Numbered from the stretch's first letter, positions 1 to 16,168 are shown. The stretch is 64,000 nt of DNA from Epilithonimonas hominis (GCF_003730015.1 NZ_RJTU01000047.1:1-64000); one strand, 5' to 3'. Notes: a model not told the origin generated them from the sequence alone. Translations and numbers: made by a program.

Positions 1-42
1 TTTGTTGTGAGACGGATTCTGTTAATTTTTGTGAAAGATTAT

Positions 43-1032
43 TTAAATCACATTTTCCTGATAAAAATGCTTCGTCTCTTCGATGATTTCATCAATTTCT
101 TCAAGCGTTAAAGCTTGAAGAAACTTAGTTTTAAATTCTTTAAAATGTGGAATTCCACGGAAATAATTGCTGTAATGTTGTCTCATTTCCACAATTCCGG
201 GACGTTCGCCTTTCCATTCCACAGACCAAAGGGCGTGGTTTTTCACAGCTTCCAATCTTTCTGCAATAGTTGGCTCAGGAAGAATTTCTCCAGTCTCAAA
301 AAAATGTTTGATTTCGTTGAAAATCCACGGATAACCAATCGCACCACGACCAATCATTATTCCATCACAGTTATATTTGTTTTTATATTCTAACGCTTTT
401 TCGGGAGAATCAACATCACCGTTTCCAAAAATCGGAATTTCGATATTCGGATTGTTTTTGATTCTTGAGATATGTTCCCAATCTGCTTCGCCTTTGTACA
501 TTTGGGCACGTGTTCTGGCGTGGATGGTTAAGGCTTTGATTCCGACATCCTGTAGTCTTTCGGCAACTTCATCAATATTGATTGAATCATTATCCCAGCC
601 TAATCGCGTTTTTACAGTAACTGGCAAATGTGTAGAACTGACAACAGCTTTCGTTAATCTCACCATCAAATCGATATCTTTCAAAACACCAGCTCCAGCT
701 CCTTTGCAAACGACTTTTTTTACAGGACAACCGAAATTAATATCCACCAAATCTGGCTCCACAGTCTCCACAATTCTTGCAGAAATTGCCATTGCTTCTT
801 CATCGCCGCCAAAAATCTGGATTCCCACGGGTCTCTCGTAATCGAAAATATCAAGCTTTTTACGACTCTTTATCGCATCACGAATCAATCCTTCCGAAGA
901 AATAAACTCGGAATACATCAAGTCTGCGCCGTGCATTTTGCACAATTTTCTGAACGGTGGGTCACTTACATCTTCCATGGGTGCCAGCAATAGCGGAAAG
1001 TCAGGAAGTTCTATGTTGCCAATTTTTACCAT
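43..1032 (-). CDS. dusB: tRNA-dihydrouridine synthase, DusB type
   Basis: FMN-dependent enzyme that reduces specific uridines in tRNA to dihydrouridine. The 329-residue protein opens with the TIM-barrel start LLLAPMEDVSDPPFR, has IQIFGG near residue 71, and carries the NFGCPVKKV motif with the presumed catalytic Cys at residue 102. Later GNGDV and IMIGRGAIGYPW segments match the FMN phosphate-binding part of the barrel. I place the start at the ATG at 1032 (MVKIGNIEL) and not at the upstream ATG at 1053, because a TATCTTTG -7 box lies between the two (1037-1044) and the extra seven residues are not typical of the family. Divergent from the protease gene. Dus subfamily is inferred from overall similarity, not tested. 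Confidence 0.9.
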   Translation of the reverse strand: MVKIGNIELPDFPLLLAPMEDVSDPPFRKLCKMHGADLMYSEFISSEGLIRDAIKSRKKLDIFDYERPVGIQIFGGDEEAMAISARIVETVEPDLVDINFGCPVKKVVCKGAGAGVLKDIDLMVRLTKAVVSSTHLPVTVKTRLGWDNDSINIDEVAERLQDVGIKALTIHARTRAQMYKGEADWEHISRIKNNPNIEIPIFGNGDVDSPEKALEYKNKYNCDGIMIGRGAIGYPWIFNEIKHFFETGEILPEPTIAERLEAVKNHALWSVEWKGERPGIVEMRQHYSNYFRGIPHFKEFKTKFLQALTLEEIDEIIEETKHFYQENVI

Positions 1033-1036
1033 TCTG

Positions 1037-1044
1037 CAAAGATA
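1037..1044 (-). promoter_or_regulatory. -7 box TATCTTTG of dusB, possibly leaderless
   Basis: On the minus strand TATCTTTG is followed by four bases and then the dusB ATG. Transcription from this box would start at or within a few bases of the start codon. No TTG -33 element is seen at the usual 17-23 bp spacing. Confidence 0.5.
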
Positions 1045-1197
1045 AGAATTCATTTTTGTTTGTCCGTTTTGAAAAAAAAGTCTTATTTGTTATGTGTGTA
1101 AAAATTGTATTTGTTGTATTTTTTATAAATTTTTAATAAGTTTTCGGCTTAATATTTATTAAATAACTATATTAGCGACTTAATCAATAATAAATAT

Positions 1198-3777
1198 ATG
1201 AAGAAGATTAATTCTCTTAACCGCGGAATTACAATTGCCGCTTTTTTTGCGTTTTCTTTTATCCAAGCTCAGAATTATGAGTCAGTTGTTAAAGATTATA
1301 TTTTTTCAAATAAGAAATATGACAAAACAGCTGCAAGTGGAATAAAAATTATAAATTCTGACAAGTCAGAAAGTTTGAAAGGAGCTGTTGTCAATGTGCA
1401 GCAAACTTATGAAGGGATCCCTATTTTTAATGCAGTATCTTCAGCTTTGATTAGGAATAATACTGTGTCTTATATGTCTGATAATTTTTCGGATGTTTCG
1501 TCAGTTACTGTGAGTTCCAAAAAAGCTGGGATTACAAGTAAAGCTGCTTTTGATTCTGTTCTTAAAAAGTTGAACTTGAAAAGTAGCAACAAATATACTT
1601 TTGAAGCTGGAAAAGAAAATAGTGTTTTGACTAATACGGTTTATTATCAAAAGGCAAATCAATTAATCTTAGCTTACGAAGTTAACTTTGAAGAAGCTGA
1701 AAGCAGTAATTACTGGAATGTTTTGGTAAATGCTGCGACTGGCGAAATTCTTGAGAAAAATAACCTTTTGATTTCGTGTAAATTCGATACCCATTCATAC
1801 ACAAGTCCGGAAAGAATTGCAAATATAAAAGCAGAGGAAGCTGCGGCGAGATCATTGTCTTCAAATAAAATTTTGGCACCGGATAATGCTTCATACAGAG
1901 TTTTTGCCTTGCCTGTTGAAGCTCCTACATTCGGGGGGAGATCTTTGGTTTCTAACCCTTGGTTTTTAGATGCGTCTCCAGAAGGCTGGCATTCCGACGG
2001 TACCAATCATTATACGTACACAAGAGGTAATAATGCTTATGCTTATACAGATTATACCAATACAAACACAGTCGGAGATGTGGCAGAAGGAGGTGCAAAC
2101 AGAGTGTTTGATTTTCCTTTGGATGTAAATACACCACCAGCAGAATATACTGATGCTGCTCTCACTCAGTTGTTCTATATGAATAACAAGATGCACGATA
2201 TTTTCTACAAATTTGGTTTTACAGAATCTGCGAGAAACTTCCAAATCAATAACTTTGGGAAAGGCGGATTTGGTAATGATGCTGTAAGAGCAGAAGCGCG
2301 TGATGGAGGAGGAACGGATAATGCAAATTTCTCTACGCCTCCAGACGGACGTTTTCCAAGAATGCAAATGTACCTTTGGGGGCCTAAAACTCAAAATTTT
2401 CTATCGTATAATGCCCCATCAGATTTAGTCGGCAGACTTCCAGTGGTTGGTGTGAACTCAGGATTTGGTCCAACTATAGCAACTAACCCTGTAACTGCTG
2501 ATGTGGTTCTTGTTTCTCCAATAAAAGGTTGTACAACTTTAAGTAATACTAACCTAACAGGTAAAATTGCTTTGATAGAAAGAGGAGATTGTAACTTTGC
2601 TGTCAAATTCAAAAATGCTCAGGATAAAGGGGCATTAGGTGTTATTGTTTATAATGTTTCTGATTCTCCTGCTGTTGGAAATATGGGTGGTACAGATACA
2701 ACTGTAACAATTCCTGGTGTCCTTACGGAAAATGCAGAAGGAGAATTGATTAAATCCAAATTAAGTGCAAACACGGTAGTGAATGCTAATATCAAAGACA
2801 ATAGCATTTGGATAGATGGTAGTTTGGATAATGGTATTGTAGCTCACGAATATGGTCACGGAATTTCAAACAGAAGTACAGGTAGTGGATCATCTTGTCT
2901 TAATACAAGTGCAAGTAATGAGCAAATGGGCGAAGGATGGTCAGATTTCTTTGCTTTGATGTTGACAAATCGTCCAGGAGATGATGCATCTGTACCTAGA
3001 GGAATCGGTACTTTTGCAGTAAACGAAACAATTTCTGGGCAAGGAATCAGGCCGGCTCAATACTCTCCAGATACTACTATTAATGCTTACACTTATGGTA
3101 GTACAAATGGGATGACTTATGTGTCTAGTGGTACTACTTATGTCAATGTTCACTCCGTCGGATTTGTATGGGCAACAATGCTTTGGGATCTACATTGGAA
3201 AATGGTTGAAAAATATGGCTATGCATCAGACGTAGTTGCTGCTCCAAACTCAGGAAGTGCAAGGGTTCTTCAATTAGTAATGAATGGTCTTAAATTACAA
3301 GGCTGTAACCCAACATTTGTAAAAGGAAGAGATGCAATTATTGCTGCAGATCAAGCTACAACAGGAGGTGCGGATAAATGTCTAATTTGGAATGTCTTTG
3401 CAAAAAGAGGTTTAGGAGTTAATGCATCTGCTGGTTTAATTATTGGTACGGGAACAGCAATGAATGATCAGGTTGAAGATTTTTCAGTGCCTGCAGAATG
3501 TAATCGTAATCTTGCCGTTGCGGATGTACAAAAAGATAAATTCATAGTTTATCCAAATCCAGCTAAAAACGAGATTCGTATTAAGAGCGGATCGGTTACT
3601 TTGGGTAATACATTGGTACAAGTTTATGATGCTACGGGTAAATTAGTAATTTCAGAGAAAATTAATTTATCTGATGACAATGCAATTAATGTGAGTTCTT
3701 TACCAAACGGTGTTTACGTTGTGAAAGGAACTGGTTTGGGAGTTACTTTTAATGAGAAAGTTATAATCAAAAAATAA
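1198..3777 (+). CDS. secreted M36 (fungalysin-type) zinc metalloprotease with PA domain and T9SS sorting tail
   Basis: Extracellular protease of 859 residues. It begins with a Sec signal peptide ending near IQAQ (about residue 25), followed by a propeptide region of FTP/PepSY character (about 30-170). The M36 catalytic domain carries HEYGH at residues 550-554 (zinc ligands and general base) and a GEGWSDFF segment with Glu579 as likely third ligand. A protease-associated (PA) domain is inserted at about 400-520 (KIALIERGDCNFAVKF, GVIVYN). The last ~75 residues begin FIVYPNPAKNEI and end NEKVIIKK, the pattern of a type A T9SS C-terminal domain, so the product is probably secreted through the gliding/type IX system. 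Monocistronic: a terminator follows at 3802. Substrate unknown. Confidence 0.92.
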   Translation: MKKINSLNRGITIAAFFAFSFIQAQNYESVVKDYIFSNKKYDKTAASGIKIINSDKSESLKGAVVNVQQTYEGIPIFNAVSSALIRNNTVSYMSDNFSDVSSVTVSSKKAGITSKAAFDSVLKKLNLKSSNKYTFEAGKENSVLTNTVYYQKANQLILAYEVNFEEAESSNYWNVLVNAATGEILEKNNLLISCKFDTHSYTSPERIANIKAEEAAARSLSSNKILAPDNASYRVFALPVEAPTFGGRSLVSNPWFLDASPEGWHSDGTNHYTYTRGNNAYAYTDYTNTNTVGDVAEGGANRVFDFPLDVNTPPAEYTDAALTQLFYMNNKMHDIFYKFGFTESARNFQINNFGKGGFGNDAVRAEARDGGGTDNANFSTPPDGRFPRMQMYLWGPKTQNFLSYNAPSDLVGRLPVVGVNSGFGPTIATNPVTADVVLVSPIKGCTTLSNTNLTGKIALIERGDCNFAVKFKNAQDKGALGVIVYNVSDSPAVGNMGGTDTTVTIPGVLTENAEGELIKSKLSANTVVNANIKDNSIWIDGSLDNGIVAHEYGHGISNRSTGSGSSCLNTSASNEQMGEGWSDFFALMLTNRPGDDASVPRGIGTFAVNETISGQGIRPAQYSPDTTINAYTYGSTNGMTYVSSGTTYVNVHSVGFVWATMLWDLHWKMVEKYGYASDVVAAPNSGSARVLQLVMNGLKLQGCNPTFVKGRDAIIAADQATTGGADKCLIWNVFAKRGLGVNASAGLIIGTGTAMNDQVEDFSVPAECNRNLAVADVQKDKFIVYPNPAKNEIRIKSGSVTLGNTLVQVYDATGKLVISEKINLSDDNAINVSSLPNGVYVVKGTGLGVTFNEKVIIKK

Positions 3778-3801
3778 GTTAAACTTAATAATTATTATAT
3801 C

Positions 3802-3824
3802 AAGACATCCTGTAGAGGATGTCT
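3802..3824 (+). terminator. terminator after the M36 protease
   Basis: Perfect 10-bp stem AAGACATCCT / AGGATGTCTT with a GTAG loop, running into a T tract. Confidence 0.8.
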
Positions 3825-3832
3825 TTTTTATT

Positions 3833-3840
3833 TATATTTG
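3833..3840 (+). promoter_or_regulatory. -7 box TATATTTG for the cytochrome gene
   Basis: TATATTTG lies 14 bases before the ATG at 3855 and directly after the protease terminator, which fixes the likely start of the next transcription unit. Confidence 0.5.
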
Positions 3841-3854
3841 AACAAAATCTGAAA

Positions 3855-4235
3855 ATGAAAAGAATAATTATTGCAACCATTTTAATGACCATGTTTTCCT
3901 GTTCTAAAAGTGAAAATTCTGGAAACAAAGATGTTTTGGTTTCTGAACCTGAGCCTGCACCAAAAGTTGTAACCGATCCAGTTGCCGAAGGTAAATCGTT
4001 AGTCGAAGGTGCAGATTGTTTAGGTTGTCACAAACTAGACGAAAAAATGATTGGACCCTCTTATAAAGAAGTGGCGAAAAAATACGAGAACACACCGGAA
4101 AATGTAGAAATGCTGGCGGAGAAAATCATCAAAGGAAGTTCAGGAATTTGGGGAGATGTTCCTATGCCGGCTCACAATGGATTGAGCATAGAAAATGCGA
4201 AATTTATGGCGCAGTATATTTTATCTTCGAAGTAA
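3855..4235 (+). CDS. small c-type cytochrome lipoprotein
   Basis: Predicted lipid-anchored periplasmic electron-transfer protein of 126 residues. The signal peptide ends in a lipobox-like MFSC with the lipidated Cys at residue 16. One CLGCH haem-binding motif sits at residues 55-59 and a Met in VPMPAHNG (about residue 102) is the likely sixth haem ligand, giving a class I monohaem cytochrome c. A longer reading frame from 3819 would cover the preceding terminator and the -7 box, so the ATG at 3855 is preferred. rlmF starts 9 bases after the stop, suggesting co-transcription although the two have no evident functional link. Redox partner unknown. Confidence 0.85.
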   Translation: MKRIIIATILMTMFSCSKSENSGNKDVLVSEPEPAPKVVTDPVAEGKSLVEGADCLGCHKLDEKMIGPSYKEVAKKYENTPENVEMLAEKIIKGSSGIWGDVPMPAHNGLSIENAKFMAQYILSSK

Positions 4236-4244
4236 CTTTTGGTG

Positions 4245-5168
4245 ATGTCTGAAAAATCCAGTCTTCATCCAAGAAATCTTCATCGCAATTCTTATGATTT
4301 TGAAGCTTTAATTTCCGTCCTTCCAGAGTTGAAGCATTACGTTTTCAAAAATGATTACGATACTTTGACTATCAATTTCAATATTCCGAAAGCGGTTAGG
4401 TTGCTTAACAAAGCTTTGCTTCTGAAGTATTACAATGTAAAAGAATGGGGTATTCCGGAAGGTAATCTTTGTCCACCTATTCCGGGGCGAGCAGATTATG
4501 TGCATTATTTGGCGGACTTATTAGCTGAAGAAAACGGAAATATTCCAACAGGAAATTCGGTAAAAGGGTTAGATATTGGAACGGGAGCTAATCTCGTTTA
4601 TCCTTTGATTGCGAATCATTCTTACGGCTGGGAAATGTTGGGTACCGATATCAATCAAGGTTCTCTGGAAAATGCCCAAAAAATTTTAGAAAGTAATCCT
4701 GATTTAGAAGAAAATATCCAACTTAAACTTCAACCCGATTCTGATTTGATTTTTAAAAATATCATTTTGTCTAAAGACCGTTTCACTTTCTCGATGTGCA
4801 ATCCGCCTTTTCACGAATCGGAAGAAGATGCGATTCTCGGAAATCGGAGAAAGAGTAATAATCTCAGAAAAAAGAAGGTAGATAAAACTAATCTCAATTT
4901 CAGTGGCAACGCGTCGGAATTATGGTGCGAAGGTGGCGAAATGGCGTTCATCAAAAAAATGATTAATGAAAGTGTCCAATTTTCTTCACAGGTTCTTTGG
5001 TTCACGAGTTTGGTTTCCAAAAAAGACAATCTGCATCAGCTGACAACACTTCTCAAAAACCTCAAAATGCCGGAATTCAAAACTATAGATATGGCGCAAG
5101 GGCAGAAAATAAGCAGAATTTTGGCTTGGACATTTATTCCGAAAGAAAACAGGAAAAGTTGGTTTTAG
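4245..5168 (+). CDS. rlmF: 23S rRNA (adenine-1618-N6)-methyltransferase RlmF
   Basis: SAM-dependent enzyme that methylates A1618 of 23S rRNA. The 307-residue protein has the family N-terminus (LHPRNLHRNSYDFEAL), a GLDIGTGANLVYPL SAM-binding motif and a CNPPFHES segment, with the catalytic NPPF at about residues 186-189, typical of N6-adenine methyltransferases. It ends in a basic C-terminus. TTG, GTG and ATG occur consecutively at 4239-4247; I chose the ATG at 4245. It follows the cytochrome gene closely and is followed after 17 bases by a DUF2314 gene, so the three are probably one operon. Confidence 0.92.
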   Translation: MSEKSSLHPRNLHRNSYDFEALISVLPELKHYVFKNDYDTLTINFNIPKAVRLLNKALLLKYYNVKEWGIPEGNLCPPIPGRADYVHYLADLLAEENGNIPTGNSVKGLDIGTGANLVYPLIANHSYGWEMLGTDINQGSLENAQKILESNPDLEENIQLKLQPDSDLIFKNIILSKDRFTFSMCNPPFHESEEDAILGNRRKSNNLRKKKVDKTNLNFSGNASELWCEGGEMAFIKKMINESVQFSSQVLWFTSLVSKKDNLHQLTTLLKNLKMPEFKTIDMAQGQKISRILAWTFIPKENRKSWF

Positions 5169-5185
5169 AATAAAGAGTTTTTAAA

Positions 5186-5617
5186 ATGGATAAAATAGAA
5201 AGAGGCAACGAACCCATAATTTACTCATTAAATGATGACGATAATGAAATAAATTCTGCTATTGAGTTGGCGAATAAAACATTAGAAGATTTTGATAAGG
5301 GTTTAATGGATTCAGGAAATGAAAACTTTGCCTTAAAAATTCGTTTTGATTTAAGTGATAAAACAGAACATATTTGGGCTGTCAATATTGAAAAAATCGA
5401 CAACGAATATTTTGGAATTATTGATAATCTACCAAATTCGATAACTGAAATTAAACTTAATAATAAAATTAAAATCCGAACAGATAAAATCTCAGATTGG
5501 ATGTATTCTAAAAATGGAAAATTAGTTGGAGGATTTACAATCAGGGTTTTACGTGATAGAATGTCAAAAGTGGAAAGAGAATTTTTTGACAAAGAATTTA
5601 TTATCAAAATTAATTAG
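5186..5617 (+). CDS. DUF2314 domain protein
   Basis: Cytoplasmic-looking protein of 143 residues without signal peptide or membrane segment. It matches the DUF2314 pattern: an AIELANKTLEDF start helix, FALKIRFDLSDKTEHIWAVNIEKI, a FGIIDNLPNSI loop, and the closing ISDWMY...GGFTIRVLRDRM segment. The biochemical role of the family is not known. The gene lies 17 bases behind rlmF on the same strand and probably shares its transcript. No terminator is evident behind it; the next 170 bases contain a CTTTGCG-rich stretch and then the lysS promoter. Confidence 0.75.
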   Translation: MDKIERGNEPIIYSLNDDDNEINSAIELANKTLEDFDKGLMDSGNENFALKIRFDLSDKTEHIWAVNIEKIDNEYFGIIDNLPNSITEIKLNNKIKIRTDKISDWMYSKNGKLVGGFTIRVLRDRMSKVEREFFDKEFIIKIN

Positions 5618-5756
5618 TAATTAAACTGTATATCTATGCTGAGTTTTACGCCTTTGCGAACCTTAAAATTATCTTGAATAATTTCAAAAAATCCTCGCGC
5701 TCTTTGCGTTAAAATGACTTACTAAAAATTAACTTCCATAAACATTTTAAAATCAC

Positions 5757-5764
5757 TATTTTTG
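5757..5764 (+). promoter_or_regulatory. -7 box TATTTTTG of lysS
   Basis: TATTTTTG 23 bases before the lysS ATG. No TTG at the standard -33 spacing. Confidence 0.5.
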
Positions 5765-5787
5765 CAGTTCCAAAAAATTGAATTAAA

Positions 5788-7488
5788 ATGTCATTATCAG
5801 AACAGGAAATTATCCGTCGCGAGAAACTACAGAAATTGACCGATTTGGGAATCGATGCGTTCCCAGCTGCTGAATACAAAATCACAGATTCTACAAAATC
5901 TATAAAACAGGATTTCGAAGAAGGGAAGAAGGTGGTGATTGCTGGAAGATTGATGTCTAGAAGGATTCAGGGGAAGGCGAGTTTTGCAGAATTGCAGGAT
6001 TCCGAAGGAAGAATTCAGGTTTATTTTAACCGTGACGAGATTTGTACTGGTGAAGACAAAACTTTATATAATGAGGTTTACAAGCATCTTTTAGACATCG
6101 GTGATATCATCGGCATCGAAGGTGAATTGTTCAAAACTCAAGTTGGAGAGATGACAGTAATGGTAAAAAACTTCACTTTATTGACAAAATCACTACGTCC
6201 GCTTCCGCTTCCAAAAGTGGATGCTGAAGGTAATGTTTTTGATGGTTTCACCGATGCAGAATTACGTTACAGACAGCGTTATGCAGACTTGGTCGTTAAT
6301 CCTCATGTGAAAGAAATCTTCGTAAAAAGAACAAAATTGTTCAATGCTATGAGAACTTTCTTCAATGATGCTGGTTATTTTGAAGTTGAGACGCCTATTT
6401 TGCAATCGATTCCTGGTGGAGCTGCGGCGAGACCATTTATCACGCATCACAACGCTTTAGATATTCCTTTATATCTTAGAATTGCTAACGAATTATATCT
6501 GAAAAGATTGATTGTTGGTGGATTTGACGGTGTGTATGAATTCTCAAAAAACTTCAGAAATGAAGGGATGGACAGAACGCACAATCCAGAATTTACAGCA
6601 ATGGAAATCTATGTGGCTTACAAAGATTACAACTGGATGATGGATTTCACAGAGAAATTGTTGGAATTCTGTGCCACTTCGGTTAACGGAACTTCTGAGT
6701 CTGTTTTCGGAGAACACACCATCAGCTGGAAAGCACCTTATCCAAGAGTTTCTATGACAGAAGCGATTTTGAAATACACAGGTTTCGACATCACTGGAAA
6801 GTCTGAGCAGGAGTTATTCGACTTTGCAAAATCTATCGGAATCGAGGTGGATGAAACAATGGGTAAAGGAAAATTGATTGATGAGATTTTCGGAGAAAAG
6901 TGTGAAGGAAATTTCATTCAGCCGACTTTCATCACAGATTATCCTGTTGAGATGTCGCCTTTGACTAAAAAACACAGAAGTCAGGAAGGTTTGACAGAGC
7001 GTTTCGAATTGATGGTTTGTGGAAAAGAAATCGCAAATGCTTATTCGGAATTGAATGACCCAATCGACCAAAGACAACGTTTTGAACATCAATTATTATT
7101 ATCTGAAAAAGGTGATGATGAAGCAACAGGTTTCATTGATGAAGACTTTCTTAGAGCTTTGGAATACGGAATGCCGCCAACCTCTGGACTGGGAATCGGA
7201 ATGGACAGATTGATTATGTTTTTGACCAATAATCCGTCCATCCAGGAAGTTCTTTTCTTCCCTCAAATGAGAGCTGAGAAGAAAGTACCAACCGTGGAAT
7301 TGGGAGAAGATGAAAAGGTAATTCTTGAAATCCTCAATTCTCAAGAAGATGCTTTGGAATTGAATGAAGTTAAAACCCGTTCACAGCTTTCTGGTAAAAA
7401 ATGGGACAAAGCTTCTAAGACTTTAACTAAGAATAATTTGGTGAAAGTGGAGAAAATTGATGAGGTTTTATTAATGAAATTGATTTAA
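5788..7488 (+). CDS. lysS: lysyl-tRNA synthetase, class II
   Basis: Charges tRNA-Lys with lysine. The protein has 566 residues: an N-terminal OB-fold anticodon-binding domain (about 50-150, VVIAGRLMSRRIQGKASFAELQD), then the class II catalytic core with motif 1 around FFNDAGYFEVETPIL, motif 2 FRNEGMDRTHNPEFT, and motif 3 GLGIGMDRLIM. The core ends near residue 500, as in ordinary LysRS. Beyond it is a charged extension of about 65 residues (EILNSQEDALELNEVKTRSQ onward) that looks like a small winged-helix module and is not needed for the basic fold. Single gene with its own promoter and a strong terminator at 7694. Confidence 0.96.
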   Translation: MSLSEQEIIRREKLQKLTDLGIDAFPAAEYKITDSTKSIKQDFEEGKKVVIAGRLMSRRIQGKASFAELQDSEGRIQVYFNRDEICTGEDKTLYNEVYKHLLDIGDIIGIEGELFKTQVGEMTVMVKNFTLLTKSLRPLPLPKVDAEGNVFDGFTDAELRYRQRYADLVVNPHVKEIFVKRTKLFNAMRTFFNDAGYFEVETPILQSIPGGAAARPFITHHNALDIPLYLRIANELYLKRLIVGGFDGVYEFSKNFRNEGMDRTHNPEFTAMEIYVAYKDYNWMMDFTEKLLEFCATSVNGTSESVFGEHTISWKAPYPRVSMTEAILKYTGFDITGKSEQELFDFAKSIGIEVDETMGKGKLIDEIFGEKCEGNFIQPTFITDYPVEMSPLTKKHRSQEGLTERFELMVCGKEIANAYSELNDPIDQRQRFEHQLLLSEKGDDEATGFIDEDFLRALEYGMPPTSGLGIGMDRLIMFLTNNPSIQEVLFFPQMRAEKKVPTVELGEDEKVILEILNSQEDALELNEVKTRSQLSGKKWDKASKTLTKNNLVKVEKIDEVLLMKLI

Positions 7489-7693
7489 CGTTTTATTAAA
7501 ATTGTTGTAGAGAATTATTTAAAATAAAACTTAATTTATTGATCATTCAAATAATTTTAATTATTGTTATTGAATTGTTAAAATTGAATTTTACTTTTCG
7601 ATTTTACTTTCTAAATAATTAAAAATGGTTTCAAGTTGATTATTATATGAAAATATAATCTAGTTTCACTTGAAATTGTGTTTTAAAATATTG

Positions 7694-7716
7694 CACCCCT
7701 AAATTTTTTAGGGGTG
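7694..7716 (+). terminator. terminator after lysS
   Basis: Stem CACCCCTAAA / TTTAGGGGTG, then a T-rich run. It lies about 200 bases after the lysS stop. Confidence 0.8.
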
Positions 7717-7724
7717 TTTTTATT

Positions 7725-8002
7725 TTATCTGCTAAATTTTAGACTTTGCTGGATTTTTAGAAAAATTAGATTCGATTTCAATCTTTTTCGAGCCTAATTG
7801 AAATATTGATTTTAATTAATTGTCTGATTGTTAATATTTTATGTGTTTGTAATATTAATTTAATTTTAACGAATAATTATTAAATATTAAATTAATGTAA
7901 ATTATCGGCAAATAAAAGCTGTTTTATTTGTTTTAAATCTTATTTATGGTTTTTATAATTGCTGATTCGGTAATTTAAAATCATTTTTGATTCTTTTTTC
8001 AC
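7725..8002. other. AT-rich gltB upstream region without recognised gene
   Basis: About 280 bases of very AT-rich sequence between the lysS terminator and the gltB -7 box. I see no credible open frame, riboswitch fold or tRNA. It could hold regulator sites for gltBD, but nothing specific can be named. Confidence 0.4.
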
Positions 8003-8010
8003 TAAGTTTG
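8003..8010 (+). promoter_or_regulatory. candidate -7 box TAAGTTTG of gltBD
   Basis: TAAGTTTG 22 bases before the gltB ATG. A TTG at 7987-7989 is only 13 bases away, too close for a standard -33 element. Confidence 0.4.
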
Positions 8011-8032
8011 TTAGTACCCAAAATTGATGTAG

Positions 8033-12564
<4,532 letters not shown>

Positions 12565-12565
<1 letters not shown>

Positions 12566-13992
12566 TGGGAAAGACAGATGGTTTTTTGATATATGACAGA
12601 GAGTTGCCTGCGAAGCTTCCGGTTTCGGAAAGGTTGAAGAATTATAAGGAATTTTATGAACCAGCTTCTGAAAAGCTCTTGAAAGAGCAGTCTGCAAGAT
12701 GTATGGATTGTGGTGTTCCGTTTTGTCAGAGCGGTTGTCCGTTGGGAAATGTGATTCCAGAATTCAATGATGCGGTTTATAAGGAGCAATGGGAAAAGGC
12801 TTATCGTATTTTAACTTCAACTAATAATTTTCCTGAATTTACGGGTCGAATTTGTCCTGCGCCTTGCGAAGGAGCTTGTGTTTTAGGAATTAATAATTTG
12901 CCAGTAGCGATTGAGGAAATTGAAAAAAATATTATCGAAATCGCTTTTGAACAAGGTTTTGCAAAACCAAAAATTCCTCAATTCAGAACGGATAAAAAAG
13001 TGGCGGTTATTGGTTCCGGTCCTGCTGGTTTGGCTTCGGCTTATCAATTGAATCAGGCTGGTCATCAGGTGACAGTTTTCGAAAGAGATTCTGAAATTGG
13101 TGGTTTGTTGAGGTTTGGTATTCCAGATTTTAAATTAGATAAAAACATCGTTGAACGCCGTGTTCGGTGGATGGAACAGGAAGGTGTTGAATTTAGGACT
13201 AATGTCAATGTTGGTGTCAATTATTCGGTTGAAGAATTGAACAGGAATTTTGATGCGGTTGTTTTGGCTTTGGGAAGTACAGTTCCGAGAGATCTGATGC
13301 TTCCAAACCGTGATGCAAAAGGGGTTCATTTCGCAATGGATTTTCTGGTTCAGAATAATAAAAAAGTGAGCGGAATCGACTTTAATGAAGAAGAACTCAA
13401 TGTTAAAGGGAAAAAGGTGGTCGTCATTGGAGGTGGAGATACGGGTTCAGATTGCATTGGAACATCGAATCGGCAAGGTGCGGAAGTGGTTTATCAGATT
13501 TATTATAAACCGATGCAGCCAACACAGCGTGATGAGACAATGCCCTGGCCAACAATGCCGATGACTTTGCAGGTGACATCATCCCATGAGGAAGGTTGCG
13601 AAAGAAAGTGGTCTGTTAATTCCAAAGAATTTGTGAAAGATGAAAATGGAAATCTTACGGGTCTTCGCCTTGTGGAAGCTGAATGGACAAAAGATGCCGA
13701 TGGAAAATGGAATCTCTACACAGAAAAACCAAACTCTGAATTTGTCATCGAATGTGATTATGCTTTCATTGCTTTGGGTTATACGCACGTTGAGCAAAAA
13801 GGTTTGGTGGAAGCTCTGGATATTAATCTTGACCCGAAAGGCAATCTGATTGGAAATAATAAAGATTTTAGGACCAATCAAGCCAAATATTTCTCTTGTG
13901 GTGATGCGAGGAAAGGGCAAAGCTTGGTTGTTTGGGCAATTGCGGAAGGGCGGGATTGTGCGAAAAAAGTAGATGAGTTTTTGAAAAATTAA
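12565..13992 (+). CDS. gltD: glutamate synthase, small subunit
   Basis: Electron-input subunit of GOGAT, passing electrons from NAD(P)H through FAD and 4Fe-4S clusters to GltB. The protein has 475 residues. The N-terminal cysteine-rich part (CMDCGVPFCQSGCP, then GRICPAPCEGACVLG) supplies the cluster ligands. The FAD-binding motif GSGPAGLASAYQL follows near residue 150, and the pyridine nucleotide site GGGDTGSDCIGT lies near residue 290. The C-terminal GDARKGQSLVVWAIAEGR segment closes the FAD site. It overlaps gltB by one base and ends in a terminator at 14020. Confidence 0.96.
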
Positions 13993-14019
13993 AACTTTTA
14001 TCAATATTTAAATTTTATG

Positions 14020-14044
14020 AAATCGAGCTTTTGCAGTTCGATTT
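14020..14044 (+). terminator. terminator after gltD
   Basis: Stem AAATCGA / TCGATTT with an 11-base loop, followed by a T run. Confidence 0.6.
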
Positions 14045-14221
14045 TTTTATTCAAAATTCCCAAGCATCCCTGTTAAAAACTTGTCATTTTTGGCTGATTT
14101 TAGGGCTTTCATATCTCGATTTTTTTAACGATATTTGTAAGCTTTAATAAAATAATTAACAGAAAAATAACAAGAAAAATTCTCAAGCTAACTATTTGAA
14201 AATTTGAGTTTTATATCTTGA

Positions 14222-16168
<1,947 letters not shown>

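Noticed and set aside
377-841. Plus-strand open frame opposite dusB
   Set aside because: Antisense to the conserved Dus barrel including the catalytic Cys motif.
3819-3854. Longer start for the cytochrome lipoprotein
   Set aside because: It would include part of the preceding terminator and the -7 box and would bury the signal peptide.
7489-8032. Small gene, tRNA or riboswitch in the gltB upstream region
   Set aside because: No start codon with a credible frame, no cloverleaf and no GC-rich stems apart from the lysS terminator.
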